This document shows, piece by piece, positions 25,227 to 33,406 of a stretch of 64,000 nucleotides of DNA. Under the pieces are notes generated by a model. That model had not been told where the DNA came from and searched no databases. It worked only from the letters and a program-made list of their open reading frames with translations. A program made the translations under genes and the position numbers. The first letter of the stretch is position 1, and every line of letters starts with the position of its first letter. Location of the stretch: the NCBI GenBank assembly GCA_948473115.1, contig CAOKWI010000006.1:1-64000 (forward strand). The letters are read 5' to 3'. Origin of the DNA: an uncultured Lachnospiraceae bacterium (GTDB taxonomy: Bacteria; Bacillota; Clostridia; Lachnospirales; Lachnospiraceae).

Positions 25227-26495
25227 ATGGAAAAAATTATTGTGGACGGATCCTCCAGGTTGTCGGGGGAGGTCGGCATCAGCGGATCCAAAAACTCATT
25301 ATCTGCAATCTTACCCGCAGTCTGCTTAAAGGAAAAAGATTCTGTTTTCACAGTCAGGAATGTGCCCTGCCTTTCAGATACGGAATGTATCTGTAATTTG
25401 CTGGCTGAAATAGGGTTTGTTGTGGATAAGGATGACGGGCAGAAAAGGATAAGCGTATATGGGCAGATAGAAAAGCTTTCCCTGTCAGAGGAAAATGTGA
25501 GGCGAATCAGGGCATCCTGTCTGTTCCTGGGAGCATTGACGGCAGCTTGCGGGGAAGCCAGGGTTCCTTTTTGCGGCGGGGACAGGATTGGCGACCGGCC
25601 GCTGGATATTCATATTTCCGTCCTGGAAAAGTTTGGCGTAATGGTTCATGTCAACCAGGGACTGATCGAATGTAAGGCCAGGGAATTTCCTTTGCGTGGG
25701 ACAACGGTATTTTTGAGATATCCGAGTGTGGGAGCAACGGAAACGGCAATTTTATTGGCGGTAAAGGCAGCGGGAGAGTCTTATATCTATAATGCGGCCT
25801 GTGAGCCTGAGATAACAGACATGGCGGTGGCGCTGAACGCAATGGGAGCCAATATCACAGGGGCGGGGACTTCCGTAATACATATAAGAGGGGTAAAAAA
25901 GCTGGGCAGTTTAGATCATGAGATTATTCCGGACCGACTGGAATGCGCCACTTATCTTTTGGCCTTTGCTGTTTCGCGCGGGAATGGCAGCGTGAAAAAT
26001 GTCATACCGGAGCATAACATTGCCCTCATATCCCTTTTAAAGGATACCGGAATCAAGATAAGGCAGCATGACACCTCCATAGAGATTGACGCGTCCGATT
26101 GCCATTATTTACCGATAAATGCCGATGCAATGCCTTATCCGGGCATGCCCTCGGACATACAGCCTTTATTGTCAGCGCTGGCGGTGTTATGCAAAGGGTT
26201 GTCTACCATAAAGGATACCGTATTTGCGGATAGGTTTCAATATGTAAGCGAATACAAAAAAATGGGTGTTGATATTTTGAGATCCTATAACCATATATAT
26301 ATCTGCGGGCCGCAGCCTGTTCAGGCGGCAACTGTGACGGGCGAAGATATCAGAACGGCGACCAGCCTGGTGTTGGCGGCGCTGTCTGCAACCGGCAGGA
26401 CTACGATATACGGGTATGAGCACATCAGAAGAGGATATGAGGACTTTGACAAAAAGATGAGTTCCTTGGGAGCCAATATGCTTGTGGTCTTGTGA
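25227..26495 (+). CDS. murA2: UDP-N-acetylglucosamine 1-carboxyvinyltransferase paralogue (MurA with Asp in place of catalytic Cys)
   Basis: 422 residues, full two-domain EPSP-synthase fold. SGSKNSLSAILPA carries the Lys-Asn pair of the UDP-GlcNAc site. The active loop reads FCGGDRIGDRPLDIH: the usual GGCAIG Cys (Cys115 of E. coli) is Asp119 here, while the following Arg is kept. PDRLECATYLLAFA, MPSDIQPLL and DIRTATSLVLAAL match other conserved positions. The enzyme adds enolpyruvate from PEP to UDP-GlcNAc in peptidoglycan synthesis. In other bacteria Cys-to-Asp MurA is active and fosfomycin-resistant. It is coupled to a DeoR regulator. A paralogue role is inferred, since the main murA is normally in a cell-wall context. 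The symbol is provisional. Confidence 0.88.
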   Translation: MEKIIVDGSSRLSGEVGISGSKNSLSAILPAVCLKEKDSVFTVRNVPCLSDTECICNLLAEIGFVVDKDDGQKRISVYGQIEKLSLSEENVRRIRASCLFLGALTAACGEARVPFCGGDRIGDRPLDIHISVLEKFGVMVHVNQGLIECKAREFPLRGTTVFLRYPSVGATETAILLAVKAAGESYIYNAACEPEITDMAVALNAMGANITGAGTSVIHIRGVKKLGSLDHEIIPDRLECATYLLAFAVSRGNGSVKNVIPEHNIALISLLKDTGIKIRQHDTSIEIDASDCHYLPINADAMPYPGMPSDIQPLLSALAVLCKGLSTIKDTVFADRFQYVSEYKKMGVDILRSYNHIYICGPQPVQAATVTGEDIRTATSLVLAALSATGRTTIYGYEHIRRGYEDFDKKMSSLGANMLVVL

Positions 26496-26815
26496 CAAAA
26501 AGAGGTCTTGTGACAAAATTTCATCACCGAGAGACAGTATAAAAGCTTCCGGGAAAAAGCCAGATACCTGGGACTTGAAATGTAATGGCATCCTGTCAGA
26601 AAGCTGCTGTGTCAGAAAGCTGCCGGAGGCTGTTGAGGTCACGGCAACCGCAGGTTGCCAAAAAGCACGTTCATGTTGGTGGTAAATTGTATTGATATCC
26701 TGTATGATAGTAGTTGTTTAGAACCAGGAGAGCCGGACACCGGGGAAACGGAAACGCTTCTGAATCTGATCTGGAACAGTTCCTGATTTCGATGACATGG
26801 CAGAGGGATTTGGTG

Positions 26816-27433
26816 ATGAAATTATCGGAAAAAATCGTGGAATTGAGAAAAGCAAACGGAATGACGCAGGAAGAGCTTGCGGCAGTCTGCGGCGTCAGCA
26901 GGCAGTCCATATCCAAATGGGAAGCTGATATTGCATTGCCGGAGACGGAGAAGCTGTTGATACTGGGGGAAACCTTCCGGGTATCCATGGATATTTTATT
27001 AAAGGATGAATTGGCGTTAAACGCTGTGAAAGACGTTCCTGGCTGCAGCAGCAACGCGATACAAGAAAAGGAGCGGGGATTGTATGAAGGAATCCTGATC
27101 AAAGAAAGCGTGGCGGACGACAGTATCATTGACTGCCTTAATATTCACAAGGTGGAATTATGGAATACCGGAGGGAAACCAAGATACTGGACGGCATTAT
27201 TCTTTACCTGCACCAGGGAAGATTTCCCGGAGCAGATTTCAAAGGTCATGCTGTCAGAGCCCGATACAGGGAATCACTGGTTTGTTGATTTTAAGGCGGA
27301 TAATGTAAAATATATTGTATTCAAAGATAAAATTTTAAAATACCGGATAGGGAATCAGGCTGAAAAGGAATATGTACGCGGCGAATGCAGGAAATCAGGG
27401 ATTTCCGATGAACAGATGAACTGGCCGGAATAG
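26816..27433 (+). CDS. XRE-type HTH regulator with unassigned C-terminal domain
   Basis: 205 residues from the ATG at 26816, 7 bp after AGAGGGA; frames starting at 26714 lack an SD. Residues 1-65 are a classic HTH_3 ([20 protein letters not shown] then [18 protein letters not shown]). The C-terminal 130 residues ([40 protein letters not shown]) form an unknown domain, perhaps ligand-binding. It ends 8 bp before the S51 gene and probably belongs with it and the DUF2461 gene in one operon. Upstream 26496-26815 holds no other gene; a short direct repeat GTCTTGTGACAAAA occurs at 26489-26519. Confidence 0.8.
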   Translation: MKLSEKIVELRKANGMTQEELAAVCGVSRQSISKWEADIALPETEKLLILGETFRVSMDILLKDELALNAVKDVPGCSSNAIQEKERGLYEGILIKESVADDSIIDCLNIHKVELWNTGGKPRYWTALFFTCTREDFPEQISKVMLSEPDTGNHWFVDFKADNVKYIVFKDKILKYRIGNQAEKEYVRGECRKSGISDEQMNWPE

Positions 27434-27441
27434 GAGGCAGC

Positions 27442-28002
27442 ATGAGAGTATTATTGACATCAGCAGGTTTGGAAACAGAAGAAATCAAAGAGTGCTTTTT
27501 GCATATGGCAGGTAAAGATATGTCCCTGGTAAAAGCGCTGTTTATCCCTACGGCGGCAATCGATGCAGGCGCCATAGCGGTTTTACCCAAATGCATGAAC
27601 GACCTGTTAAAATGCGGGATATCAGATAAGAACATCGATGTGTTTGACTTACATGTCGGAATGGAGACAGAGAAGCTGAAACAATATGACGTGGTGTATT
27701 TGTGCGGTGGAAATACATATTATCTGCTGGAAAGAATTCATGCCACTCTGTTTGACAAGGCTTTGGCGGAGTATATTAAGGACAACGGCCTGATAATAGG
27801 AGTGAGTGCCGGAAGCCTTATTTTTTCCAATAATCTTGAGAACAATCTGGGGCTGATAGATACAAAGCTGGACGTTCACTGTGAAACGGGGGAAAAAGGG
27901 GGGAAGCTGTCATATCCGTTAAAAAAGAATGTACGGCTTACGAATACATGTGCGCTTGTGATACGGGATTTCCCGGATGGCCTGGAAATAATCGGAGAAT
28001 AG
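27442..28002 (+). CDS. Peptidase S51-like protein (second copy)
   Basis: 186 residues. Segments MRVLLTSAGL, ALFIPTAAID, VVYLCGGNTYYLLERI and the elbow IGVSAGSLIFS place it in family S51/class I amidotransferase-like proteins. The Ser of VSAGS is the predicted nucleophile. It is shorter than the member at 13194. TAGGAGGCAGC gives a strong SD. Genes on both sides (XRE regulator, DUF2461) are closely spaced, so it likely forms a three-gene operon. Substrate unknown. Confidence 0.82.
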   Translation: MRVLLTSAGLETEEIKECFLHMAGKDMSLVKALFIPTAAIDAGAIAVLPKCMNDLLKCGISDKNIDVFDLHVGMETEKLKQYDVVYLCGGNTYYLLERIHATLFDKALAEYIKDNGLIIGVSAGSLIFSNNLENNLGLIDTKLDVHCETGEKGGKLSYPLKKNVRLTNTCALVIRDFPDGLEIIGE

Positions 28003-28032
28003 GAAGAGGACGGGGAATAGGAAGAAGGCAGC

Positions 28033-28692
28033 ATGTTTCAGGGATTTAACGAATCTACCATACTATTTTATGAGGCGATCCGCAGGGAAAACAGCAAAAA
28101 GACATATCAGGAGAATGAGCATCTGTATCTTGAGGGCGTGAAAGTTCCCCTGGAAGAACTGTACTTTGAACTGTATCGCTATTTCAGCGGCGTTGACGGG
28201 GATCTGCCGGGCAATAAAAGGAGGTGTATTTCCTCCGCGTATAACGATGCGCGTTTCTCACGGGGAACACCTGTAAAGGAATATTTTTATATACGGTTTA
28301 AATTGGATGGAATCCATAAGAAAAACGCACCGGGCTTCTTTTTTGACGCGTCCCTGGACGGATACAAATACGGGCTTACTATTTATCACCCGGATGCAGG
28401 GGGGATGAACAGAATCCGGGATTATATCCTGGATAACAGGTATTTTGCAAAAAGAGTGATTGAGGATTTTGACAAGGCAGGCTTACTGGAGGTCTGCGGG
28501 GAAAAATATAAAAGGGCAAATTACCCCGATGAGGATATTGTTCTGCGGGAATGGCTGGAACGCAGAAGAATTTCTTTCACACGGGAAGACAGCCTTGGCG
28601 CCGTATTTTATAAGAGAGATATTCTGGATCATATTTTATCCGCGTTTGACAGTGCAAAGGAAATATATTTCATGCTGAAAGAGGCGTTATAG
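28033..28692 (+). CDS. DUF2461 family protein
   Basis: 219 residues with the DUF2461 pattern: FNESTILFYEAIRRENSKKT at the start, KRRCISSAYNDARFSRGTPVKEY, and FFDASLDGYKYGLTIYHPDAGGM in the core. The role of the family is unknown. It lies 30 bp after the S51 gene, with GAAGAAGGCAGC as SD. Followed by a small palindromic element at 28718. Confidence 0.75.
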   Translation: MFQGFNESTILFYEAIRRENSKKTYQENEHLYLEGVKVPLEELYFELYRYFSGVDGDLPGNKRRCISSAYNDARFSRGTPVKEYFYIRFKLDGIHKKNAPGFFFDASLDGYKYGLTIYHPDAGGMNRIRDYILDNRYFAKRVIEDFDKAGLLEVCGEKYKRANYPDEDIVLREWLERRRISFTREDSLGAVFYKRDILDHILSAFDSAKEIYFMLKEAL

Positions 28693-28717
28693 TTCCTGCG
28701 TATAAGTATTATCGACA

Positions 28718-28770
28718 TAAGGAACTGTTCGAAAATAACTTGTGAAAAATAATTGATGAACAGTCCCTAA
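28718..28770. repeat. 53-bp minimal palindrome with element-type termini
   Basis: TAAGGAACTGTTC (28718-28730) is inverted at 28758-28770 (GAACAGTCCCTAA) around an AT-rich loop. The termini match those of the 163-bp element at 57108 (TTTAAGGAACTGTC), so this may be an internally deleted copy. It separates two convergent genes and could act as a bidirectional terminator. Confidence 0.55.
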
Positions 28771-29249
28771 GTATTGTCTGGGGCAGCACTGTGCAAATTT
28801 ATCAGGGATATGATCCGTTTCTGCATATCCTCAACGGTCTCAATCCTGACCCGGCCGATTTCCTGCTGGATTTTTTCAAGGTCCATATGGGGAAACAGTC
28901 CCTGGCACAGGCTGTTGGTTTCAGGGGATGCGCCCATCAGGGCTGTGGCAAGACAATCGCTGTCAAACTGTTCCAGGATTTCCCGCAGTTTCTCTTCGGG
29001 AATTGTGGATATCTGTTCAAAGTCAGTGATCCGCAGCGGCTGTACGCGGGGTTCCAATATGTCATTGATGGTGACGCCGTACAGATTGGAAAGCCTCAGC
29101 AGAACCTCCAGGTCGGGCATGGTGGTACCTGTTTCCCATTTGGAGACGGCCTGCCTTGATATGTCCAGCCTTTTCGCCAGGTCCTCCTGGGTGTAATGGC
29201 TGCTTTTGCGCAGATACTGTAAGTACCTTGCGGTCAGGTTCATATTCAT
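28767..29249 (-). CDS. XRE family HTH regulator
   Basis: 160 residues from the start at 29249, 9 bp after AAGGGAG on the minus strand; an upstream ATG at 29327 has no SD. The N-terminal HTH_3 reads LRKSSHYTQEDLAKRLDISR then QAVSKWETGTTMPDLEVLLR. The C-terminal part (PEEKLREILEQFDSDCLATA and DLEKIQQEIGRVRIETVEDM) is a helical tail of unknown role. Stand-alone gene. Confidence 0.85.
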   Translation of the reverse strand: MNMNLTARYLQYLRKSSHYTQEDLAKRLDISRQAVSKWETGTTMPDLEVLLRLSNLYGVTINDILEPRVQPLRITDFEQISTIPEEKLREILEQFDSDCLATALMGASPETNSLCQGLFPHMDLEKIQQEIGRVRIETVEDMQKRIISLINLHSAAPDNT

Positions 29250-29408
29250 AAAATCACGCTCCCTTATTCCCGCAGGGAATGAATCAAAGTTCATGACACC
29301 TGCATCTTCAATCCTATTGTAAGGCATTTGGTGGAAAGAAGAAAGAACCTGTCATGCGCGGAAAAGAAAATGCCGGTTGCATACGCAGGGGAGCATATGT
29401 CTTTTTGG

Positions 29409-29969
29409 TCAAATGTGCAGCAGGGCAGCCATATGCGGGAAGTCGATAAACAGATCATCATAGATACCAGCCTTTACAGAATCGGCGAAGGTATAATCTC
29501 CGGTATCTTCTGATTCAAAATTGTAAACAAGGATGCGGTTTTTCTCCGGGTCAACAATCCAATATTCCCTGACGCCTGTAGTGCGGTATTTAAAGAGTTT
29601 CGTAAAATAGTCCATACGTCTGCTGCCGGGTGATACGATTTCTATGATCCAGTCCGGCGCTCCGGTACAGCCTTTGTCGTTAAGCTTGCCGGGATCACAG
29701 ATCACGCTGATGTCCGGCTCCACATAATTTGTATCATCTCCATTCAGGAATACGGCAAAGGGAGCAAAAAAGGACTCGCAGGAACCGCCTTTGGATTTAA
29801 GATAGGAGTGTATGGAAGAAAAAAGTTCCCTTGCTATTGCCTGATGCCTGCGGCTGGGAGGCGCCATATAGTATATCTGGCCGTCAATCAGTTCAGCCCT
29901 GCTACCCTCCGGCAGACTGTAGATATCATCAACGGTATGGAATTTCTCTTGTGTCAATACTGATGCCAT
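29409..29969 (-). CDS. Uma2 family (DUF820) putative restriction-endonuclease-fold protein
   Basis: 186 residues from the start at 29969, which follows AAGGAAG; longer frames run into the hairpin cluster. The PD-(D/E)XK-like core is visible: LPEGSRAELIDGQIYYMAPP, then FLNGDDTNYVEPDISVICDP with the conserved Asp, APDWIIEIVSPGSRRMDYFT with the E-x-x-S, and KLFKYRTTGVREYWIVDPEK. The family is common in cyanobacteria and Firmicutes with unknown targets. Its leader carries a hairpin element. Confidence 0.88.
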   Translation of the reverse strand: MASVLTQEKFHTVDDIYSLPEGSRAELIDGQIYYMAPPSRRHQAIARELFSSIHSYLKSKGGSCESFFAPFAVFLNGDDTNYVEPDISVICDPGKLNDKGCTGAPDWIIEIVSPGSRRMDYFTKLFKYRTTGVREYWIVDPEKNRILVYNFESEDTGDYTFADSVKAGIYDDLFIDFPHMAALLHI

Positions 29970-30030
29970 GACAACACTTCCTTTCATGTTATTGTAAGTG
30001 GTCTGGCACTGCCTACTGCCCCATTGAACC

Positions 30031-30112
30031 ATGATTTCGCTTTGCTTCATCATGGTTCGCGCACATTCGCCAAATGTCTGCTTTGCAGACGCTTGGCTCA
30101 TTGTGTCCGCGT
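30031..30112. repeat. Hairpin cluster in the leader of the Uma2 gene
   Basis: Contains CCATGATTTCG...CATCATGG, then CATTCGCCAA (30064-30073), core ATGTCTGCTTTGCAGACG, and CTTGGCTCAT (30092-30101). On the minus strand the flanks are ATGAGCCAAG and TTGGCGAATG, as at 12815-12909. The core recurs at 30307-30325 with a different but paired outer stem. Confidence 0.75.
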
Positions 30113-30218
30113 ACATTATACCACTTCCTGCTGTTTACCATACACTAAAATTATATCAGCGTCAATTAAAATTAGTTGTAAAAAACTGTAACAGGAAACA
30201 CGTATGTGCTATAATGAT

Positions 30219-30351
30219 TCTGCTGGCGCAGAATTCAAGCCAGTTGGCACTGGCTTGCCATCACTTCGTGATGCATTATATCGGCAAGCCATGGCTTGGA
30301 AATCAAATGTCTGCTTCGCAGCCGCTTGATTTCCTGCGTTCATGGTATAAT
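30219..30351 (+). promoter_or_regulatory. Hairpin array between two extended -10 boxes
   Basis: A TGCTATAAT box ends at about 30214 and a TGGTATAAT box at 30343-30351. Between them lie hairpins ATTCTGC/GCAGAAT, AAGCCAGT/ACTGGCTT, GGCTTGCC/GGCAAGCC and GGAAATCAA (30298-30306)/TTGATTTCC (30326-30334). The downstream box is 54 bp before the acetyltransferase start. A longer transcript from the first box would carry all hairpins in its leader. Confidence 0.55.
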
Positions 30352-30404
30352 AGGACAGAGAATAAATGAAACATCCTCTTGAGAGACGGGCAAGGAGAAT
30401 GGGA

Positions 30405-30968
30405 ATGAATTGTGAAATCAAAAGGCTCGATCATCTGACAGCCCATTTTCTGCCGTATGAACATCAGCCCTTTGAGGTGATTGGGCGGTTCATACCAGCA
30501 TATGATGGCGTGAAATGGTCTTATAAGGAAGTACTGTGCAAAGAAAGCAGGCAGAAAAAATACAAGGATGACGTGATTGACCCGAAGGACTATATTGAAA
30601 ATGACAGGCAGGCAATCTTTCTTGCTGTCTGTGATAACCTGTGTGTCGGCGCTGTCCGGATCAGCACAGGCTGGTCCGGGGATGCTGTGATTGAGGATTT
30701 GGCAGTCGGTATACAGTATCGCCGCCAGGGGCTGGGAAAGAAGCTGATGGACGGCGCCGTCGCGTGGTGCAGGAAACAGCGCTACGAGAGGATTACGCTT
30801 GAAACCCAGGACAACAATCTGCAGGCGTGCCGCTTTTATATAAAATACGGCTTTGCGCTGTGCGGCATCAATACGAAGATATACGCGCTGATGCCGGAAT
30901 ACAGGGATGAAACGGCGCTCTATTTTTGTCTGGAAATACCTTTAAGACATTCGGCAGTTCTTTTGTGA
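30405..30968 (+). CDS. GNAT acetyltransferase, streptothricin acetyltransferase-like
   Basis: 187 residues from the ATG at 30405, 7 bp after AAGGAG. The C-terminal half closely follows the SatA/Sat4 pattern: ISTGWSGDAVIEDLAVGIQY, RRQGLGKKLMDGAVAWC, ERITLETQDNNLQACRFYIK, YGFALCGINTKIYALM. Sat enzymes acetylate the beta-lysine amine of streptothricins. Chromosomal relatives are common in Firmicutes and do not always confer resistance. It stands alone downstream of a structured leader. Confidence 0.8.
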   Translation: MNCEIKRLDHLTAHFLPYEHQPFEVIGRFIPAYDGVKWSYKEVLCKESRQKKYKDDVIDPKDYIENDRQAIFLAVCDNLCVGAVRISTGWSGDAVIEDLAVGIQYRRQGLGKKLMDGAVAWCRKQRYERITLETQDNNLQACRFYIKYGFALCGINTKIYALMPEYRDETALYFCLEIPLRHSAVLL

Positions 30969-31057
30969 TCAGAAAGGGGAAAAGGCCACAGACTTTTTTC
31001 CTTGGAAACAGCGTGTGGGTTCTGATCTCTTCGGGTCTGGTTTCCTGAGAAGGATTT

Positions 31058-31327
31058 TGAAAAGCGGAACTGGAGAAATCGAGTGCAAGGCAGGGAGACC
31101 GCATTGAAAAAGCCAGGGAAGAAAAACACGCCGGGAAAAAGGCAGAAGAAAAGAAGACAGAGAAAGAAATCCAAAGCTATTCAAAGAGCAATACAGACAA
31201 CAAACGTACCAGCGTCCATGCAGACAGTATGGAAGAACTGCTTGAAAAAGTATCGGCTGTGGACTGGAATGCTGTCAAATCAGAAAAAAAGTCGGAAAGC
31301 GGAGGAAAATTTGATTTTAGTATTTAA
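31058..31327 (+). pseudogene. C-terminal relic of a Lys/Glu-rich protein
   Basis: One frame runs from about 31061 to the stop at 31325-31327. It encodes a charged helix (RIEKAREEKHAGKKAEEKKT) followed by RTSVHADSMEELLEKVSAVD, WNAVKSEKK and the terminus GGKFDFSI. It has no start and an upstream stop. The composition and SVHADSMEELLEKV motif look like a real protein end rather than noise. The family was not identified. Nothing else is seen in 30969-31060. Confidence 0.4.
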
Positions 31328-31360
31328 AGGAATCCGGGAAACATGGGAAGGGAGAATGGG

Positions 31361-31966
31361 ATGCTCACACCAGCGGAAGCAGAACTGGAACTGAAAAAAG
31401 GGGCAGGGTTATGCCCCGGCCCCTGGGAGCAGCACAGTCTGTCAGTTGCCCGTAACGCCGGGCTGATCGCGGAAAAGACGGGCTGCATGGATCGGGGCAG
31501 GGCGTACGTGATGGGATTGATGCACGACATTGGCCGGAGGGCCGGCGTAAAGGGGATCCTGCACATTTTTGACGGCTATGATTATATGATGGGGCTTGGA
31601 CAGGAGGAAATCGCCCGTATCTGCCTGACGCATTCCTTTCCGCTGAGGAATGCGGATACCTTTATCGGAAAATATGACTGCCCCCCCGGGCAGAAGGAGT
31701 TTTTAAAGGACTTCCTGGAACATACGGAGTATGACGATTATGATATCCTGATCCAGCTGTGTGATGCCATTTCCCTGCCGGACGGGGCGTGCATCATGGA
31801 GAAAAGGCTGGTGGATGTGGCGCTGCGTCGCGGTCTGCCGGACTTCACATTGGACAAATGGAGGGCATTCATGAAGGCAAAGAAGCATTTTGACGAGTTG
31901 TGCGGGTGCAATATCTATACCTTCCTGCCCAATGTCCTGGAGAACTCCTCGGTAAACCTGATTTGA
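31361..31966 (+). CDS. HD domain phosphohydrolase
   Basis: 201 residues from the ATG at 31361, 6 bp after AAGGGAG; the in-frame ATG at 31343 overlaps that SD. HD-family metal ligands are visible: PGPWEQHSLSVARNAG (first His), GLMHDIGRR (HD pair), ICLTHSFP (His) and LIQLCDAISLPDG (final Asp). Such HD proteins hydrolyse nucleotides or phosphorylated metabolites. It is clearly related to the HD half of the GNAT-HD fusion at 41.4 kb. Substrate unknown. Confidence 0.85.
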   Translation: MLTPAEAELELKKGAGLCPGPWEQHSLSVARNAGLIAEKTGCMDRGRAYVMGLMHDIGRRAGVKGILHIFDGYDYMMGLGQEEIARICLTHSFPLRNADTFIGKYDCPPGQKEFLKDFLEHTEYDDYDILIQLCDAISLPDGACIMEKRLVDVALRRGLPDFTLDKWRAFMKAKKHFDELCGCNIYTFLPNVLENSSVNLI

Positions 31967-32054
31967 AGGGGTATGCCTACTTGCCCCGGTGTTACTGTTT
32001 TCTCCGTGAAAAAAAGTAACGCCCCGGTGTCTCTACGGCCTGAAAACCATATAC

Positions 32055-32153
32055 ATGCTTTACAGCAAATATGTTGGCTGTTATAATGAAATAAAGGCGC
32101 TGCTGAATGTTTTTGGTGTGAATCTGGTGGATATAGACAAGATCAAGGAGTAA
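32055..32153 (+). other. Short frame, possible gene remnant
   Basis: ATG to TAA over 33 codons: MLYSKYVGCYNEIKALLNVF then GVNLVDIDKIKE. The composition is protein-like, and the frame is open a little upstream (YGLKTIY), but no SD or family match is evident. Probably the end of a lost gene between the HD and isochorismatase genes. Confidence 0.3.
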
Positions 32154-32210
32154 CCCTGTGGCGGAATGATAATCATGAGCCATAAAATGTAAAGTCTGTG
32201 GGAGAGTCCC

Positions 32211-32750
32211 ATGGGGGAAAGGTATGGAAATAACATGAGGAGAACACTGATCGTGGTGGATATGCAGAATGATTTTATCAACGGCTCCCTTGGGACGAAG
32301 GAGGCGGAGGCGATTGTGGAAAATGTAAGGAACAAAATCGCACAGTACAGGGATGCTGGAGACGAGATCATTTTTACACGGGACACCCACCAGGAGAATT
32401 ACCTGGAAACGAATGAAGGCAGGCATCTTCCCGTAAGGCACTGCATTGAGGGAACGGAGGGCTGGAAGATCGCGGAGGGGCTGGAAGTACCCGGGGCTGT
32501 CTATATCAACAAGCCAAGCTTCGGTTATGTGGACTGGAAGGACTATCAGCTGGAAGAGGTGGAAATCATTGGTCTCTGCACAGATATCTGCGTGGTTTCC
32601 AACGCCCTGATCATAAAGGCGCTCTATCCGGAGATCCAGGTCAGCGTGGATGCGTCCTGCTGTGCGGGGGTAACCCCTGAGAGTCATGAGGCGGCGCTGC
32701 TTACCATGAAAATGTGCCAGGTGGCCGTAGTATCAGGGCAGGAAAATTAG
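32211..32750 (+). CDS. Isochorismatase-like cysteine hydrolase (nicotinamidase-like)
   Basis: 179 residues. Catalytic triad: Asp in LIVVDMQNDFI, Lys in YINKPSFGY, Cys in GLCTDICVVSNALI, with the cis-peptide region just before the Cys. TRDTHQENY resembles the metal-site DTH segment of nicotinamidases. GGGAG lies 6 bp before the ATG at 32211; the ATG at 32235 is an alternative. The enzyme may deamidate nicotinamide for NAD salvage or act on another amide. The stop lies 20 bp before the nth start. Confidence 0.85.
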   Translation: MGERYGNNMRRTLIVVDMQNDFINGSLGTKEAEAIVENVRNKIAQYRDAGDEIIFTRDTHQENYLETNEGRHLPVRHCIEGTEGWKIAEGLEVPGAVYINKPSFGYVDWKDYQLEEVEIIGLCTDICVVSNALIIKALYPEIQVSVDASCCAGVTPESHEAALLTMKMCQVAVVSGQEN

Positions 32751-32770
32751 ATAAAGGCGGTTTGATACAA

Positions 32771-33406
32771 ATGACAAAAAAGCAGCGTGCTTTGGAGATC
32801 ATTGAAAGATTAAAAGAGGAGTATCCGGATTCAGGCTGTACCCTGGACTATGACCAGGCCTGGAAGCTGCTGGTCAGCGTGCGGCTGGCAGCGCAGTGCA
32901 CGGATGCCCGGGTGAATGTGGTAGTGGAGGATCTGTACAAGGTCTTTCCGGATGTCGATGCCCTGGCGGAAGCGCCCGTGGAGGAGATTGAGAGAATCGT
33001 GCATCCCTGTGGCCTGGGGAACAGCAAGGCGCGGGACATCAGTGCCTGCATGAAAACACTCAGGGATGAATATGGCGGAAGGGTTCCGGAGGACTTTGAC
33101 AGGCTGCTGGCCCTGCCGGGGGTGGGCAGGAAGAGCGCAAACCTGATCATGGGGGATGTGTTCGGAAAGCCTGCCATTGTGACGGACACCCACTGTATCC
33201 GCCTGGTGAACCGTATGGGGCTGGTGGATGGCATCAGGGAGCCTGCGAAGGTGGAAAAGGAGCTCTGGAAGATCATTCCCCCGGAGGAGGGAAACGATTT
33301 CTGTCACCGCCTGGTGGATCACGGAAGGGCGGTGTGTACTGCCAGGACCCATCCCTACTGTGACAGATGCTGCTTACAGGATGTCTGTAAAAAGGCGGGT
33401 GTGTGA
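32771..33406 (+). CDS. nth: Endonuclease III (DNA glycosylase/AP lyase)
   Basis: 211 residues from the ATG at 32771 (AAAGGCGG SD). The helix-hairpin-helix LPGVGRKSANLI contains the catalytic Lys; IVTDTHCIRLVNR carries the catalytic Asp. The C-terminal cluster reads CTARTHPYCDRCCLQDVC, i.e. Cys-x7-Cys-x2-Cys-x5-Cys, one residue longer in the first gap than E. coli Nth (x6). It removes oxidised pyrimidines and nicks abasic sites in base excision repair. The isochorismatase gene directly precedes it. Confidence 0.95.
   Translation: MTKKQRALEIIERLKEEYPDSGCTLDYDQAWKLLVSVRLAAQCTDARVNVVVEDLYKVFPDVDALAEAPVEEIERIVHPCGLGNSKARDISACMKTLRDEYGGRVPEDFDRLLALPGVGRKSANLIMGDVFGKPAIVTDTHCIRLVNRMGLVDGIREPAKVEKELWKIIPPEEGNDFCHRLVDHGRAVCTARTHPYCDRCCLQDVCKKAGV

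Noticed and set aside
24417..26495. Reading the DeoR-murA pair as a sugar-utilisation operon
   Set aside because: The enzyme gene is a full-length MurA-type transferase with the substrate residues kept; there is no sugar kinase, isomerase or transporter beside it.
31083..31394. 103-residue basic plus-strand frame
   Set aside because: It overlaps the better-supported relic frame ending at 31327 and the HD gene start, and its Lys/Arg/Gln-rich content is typical of a frame-shifted acidic helix.
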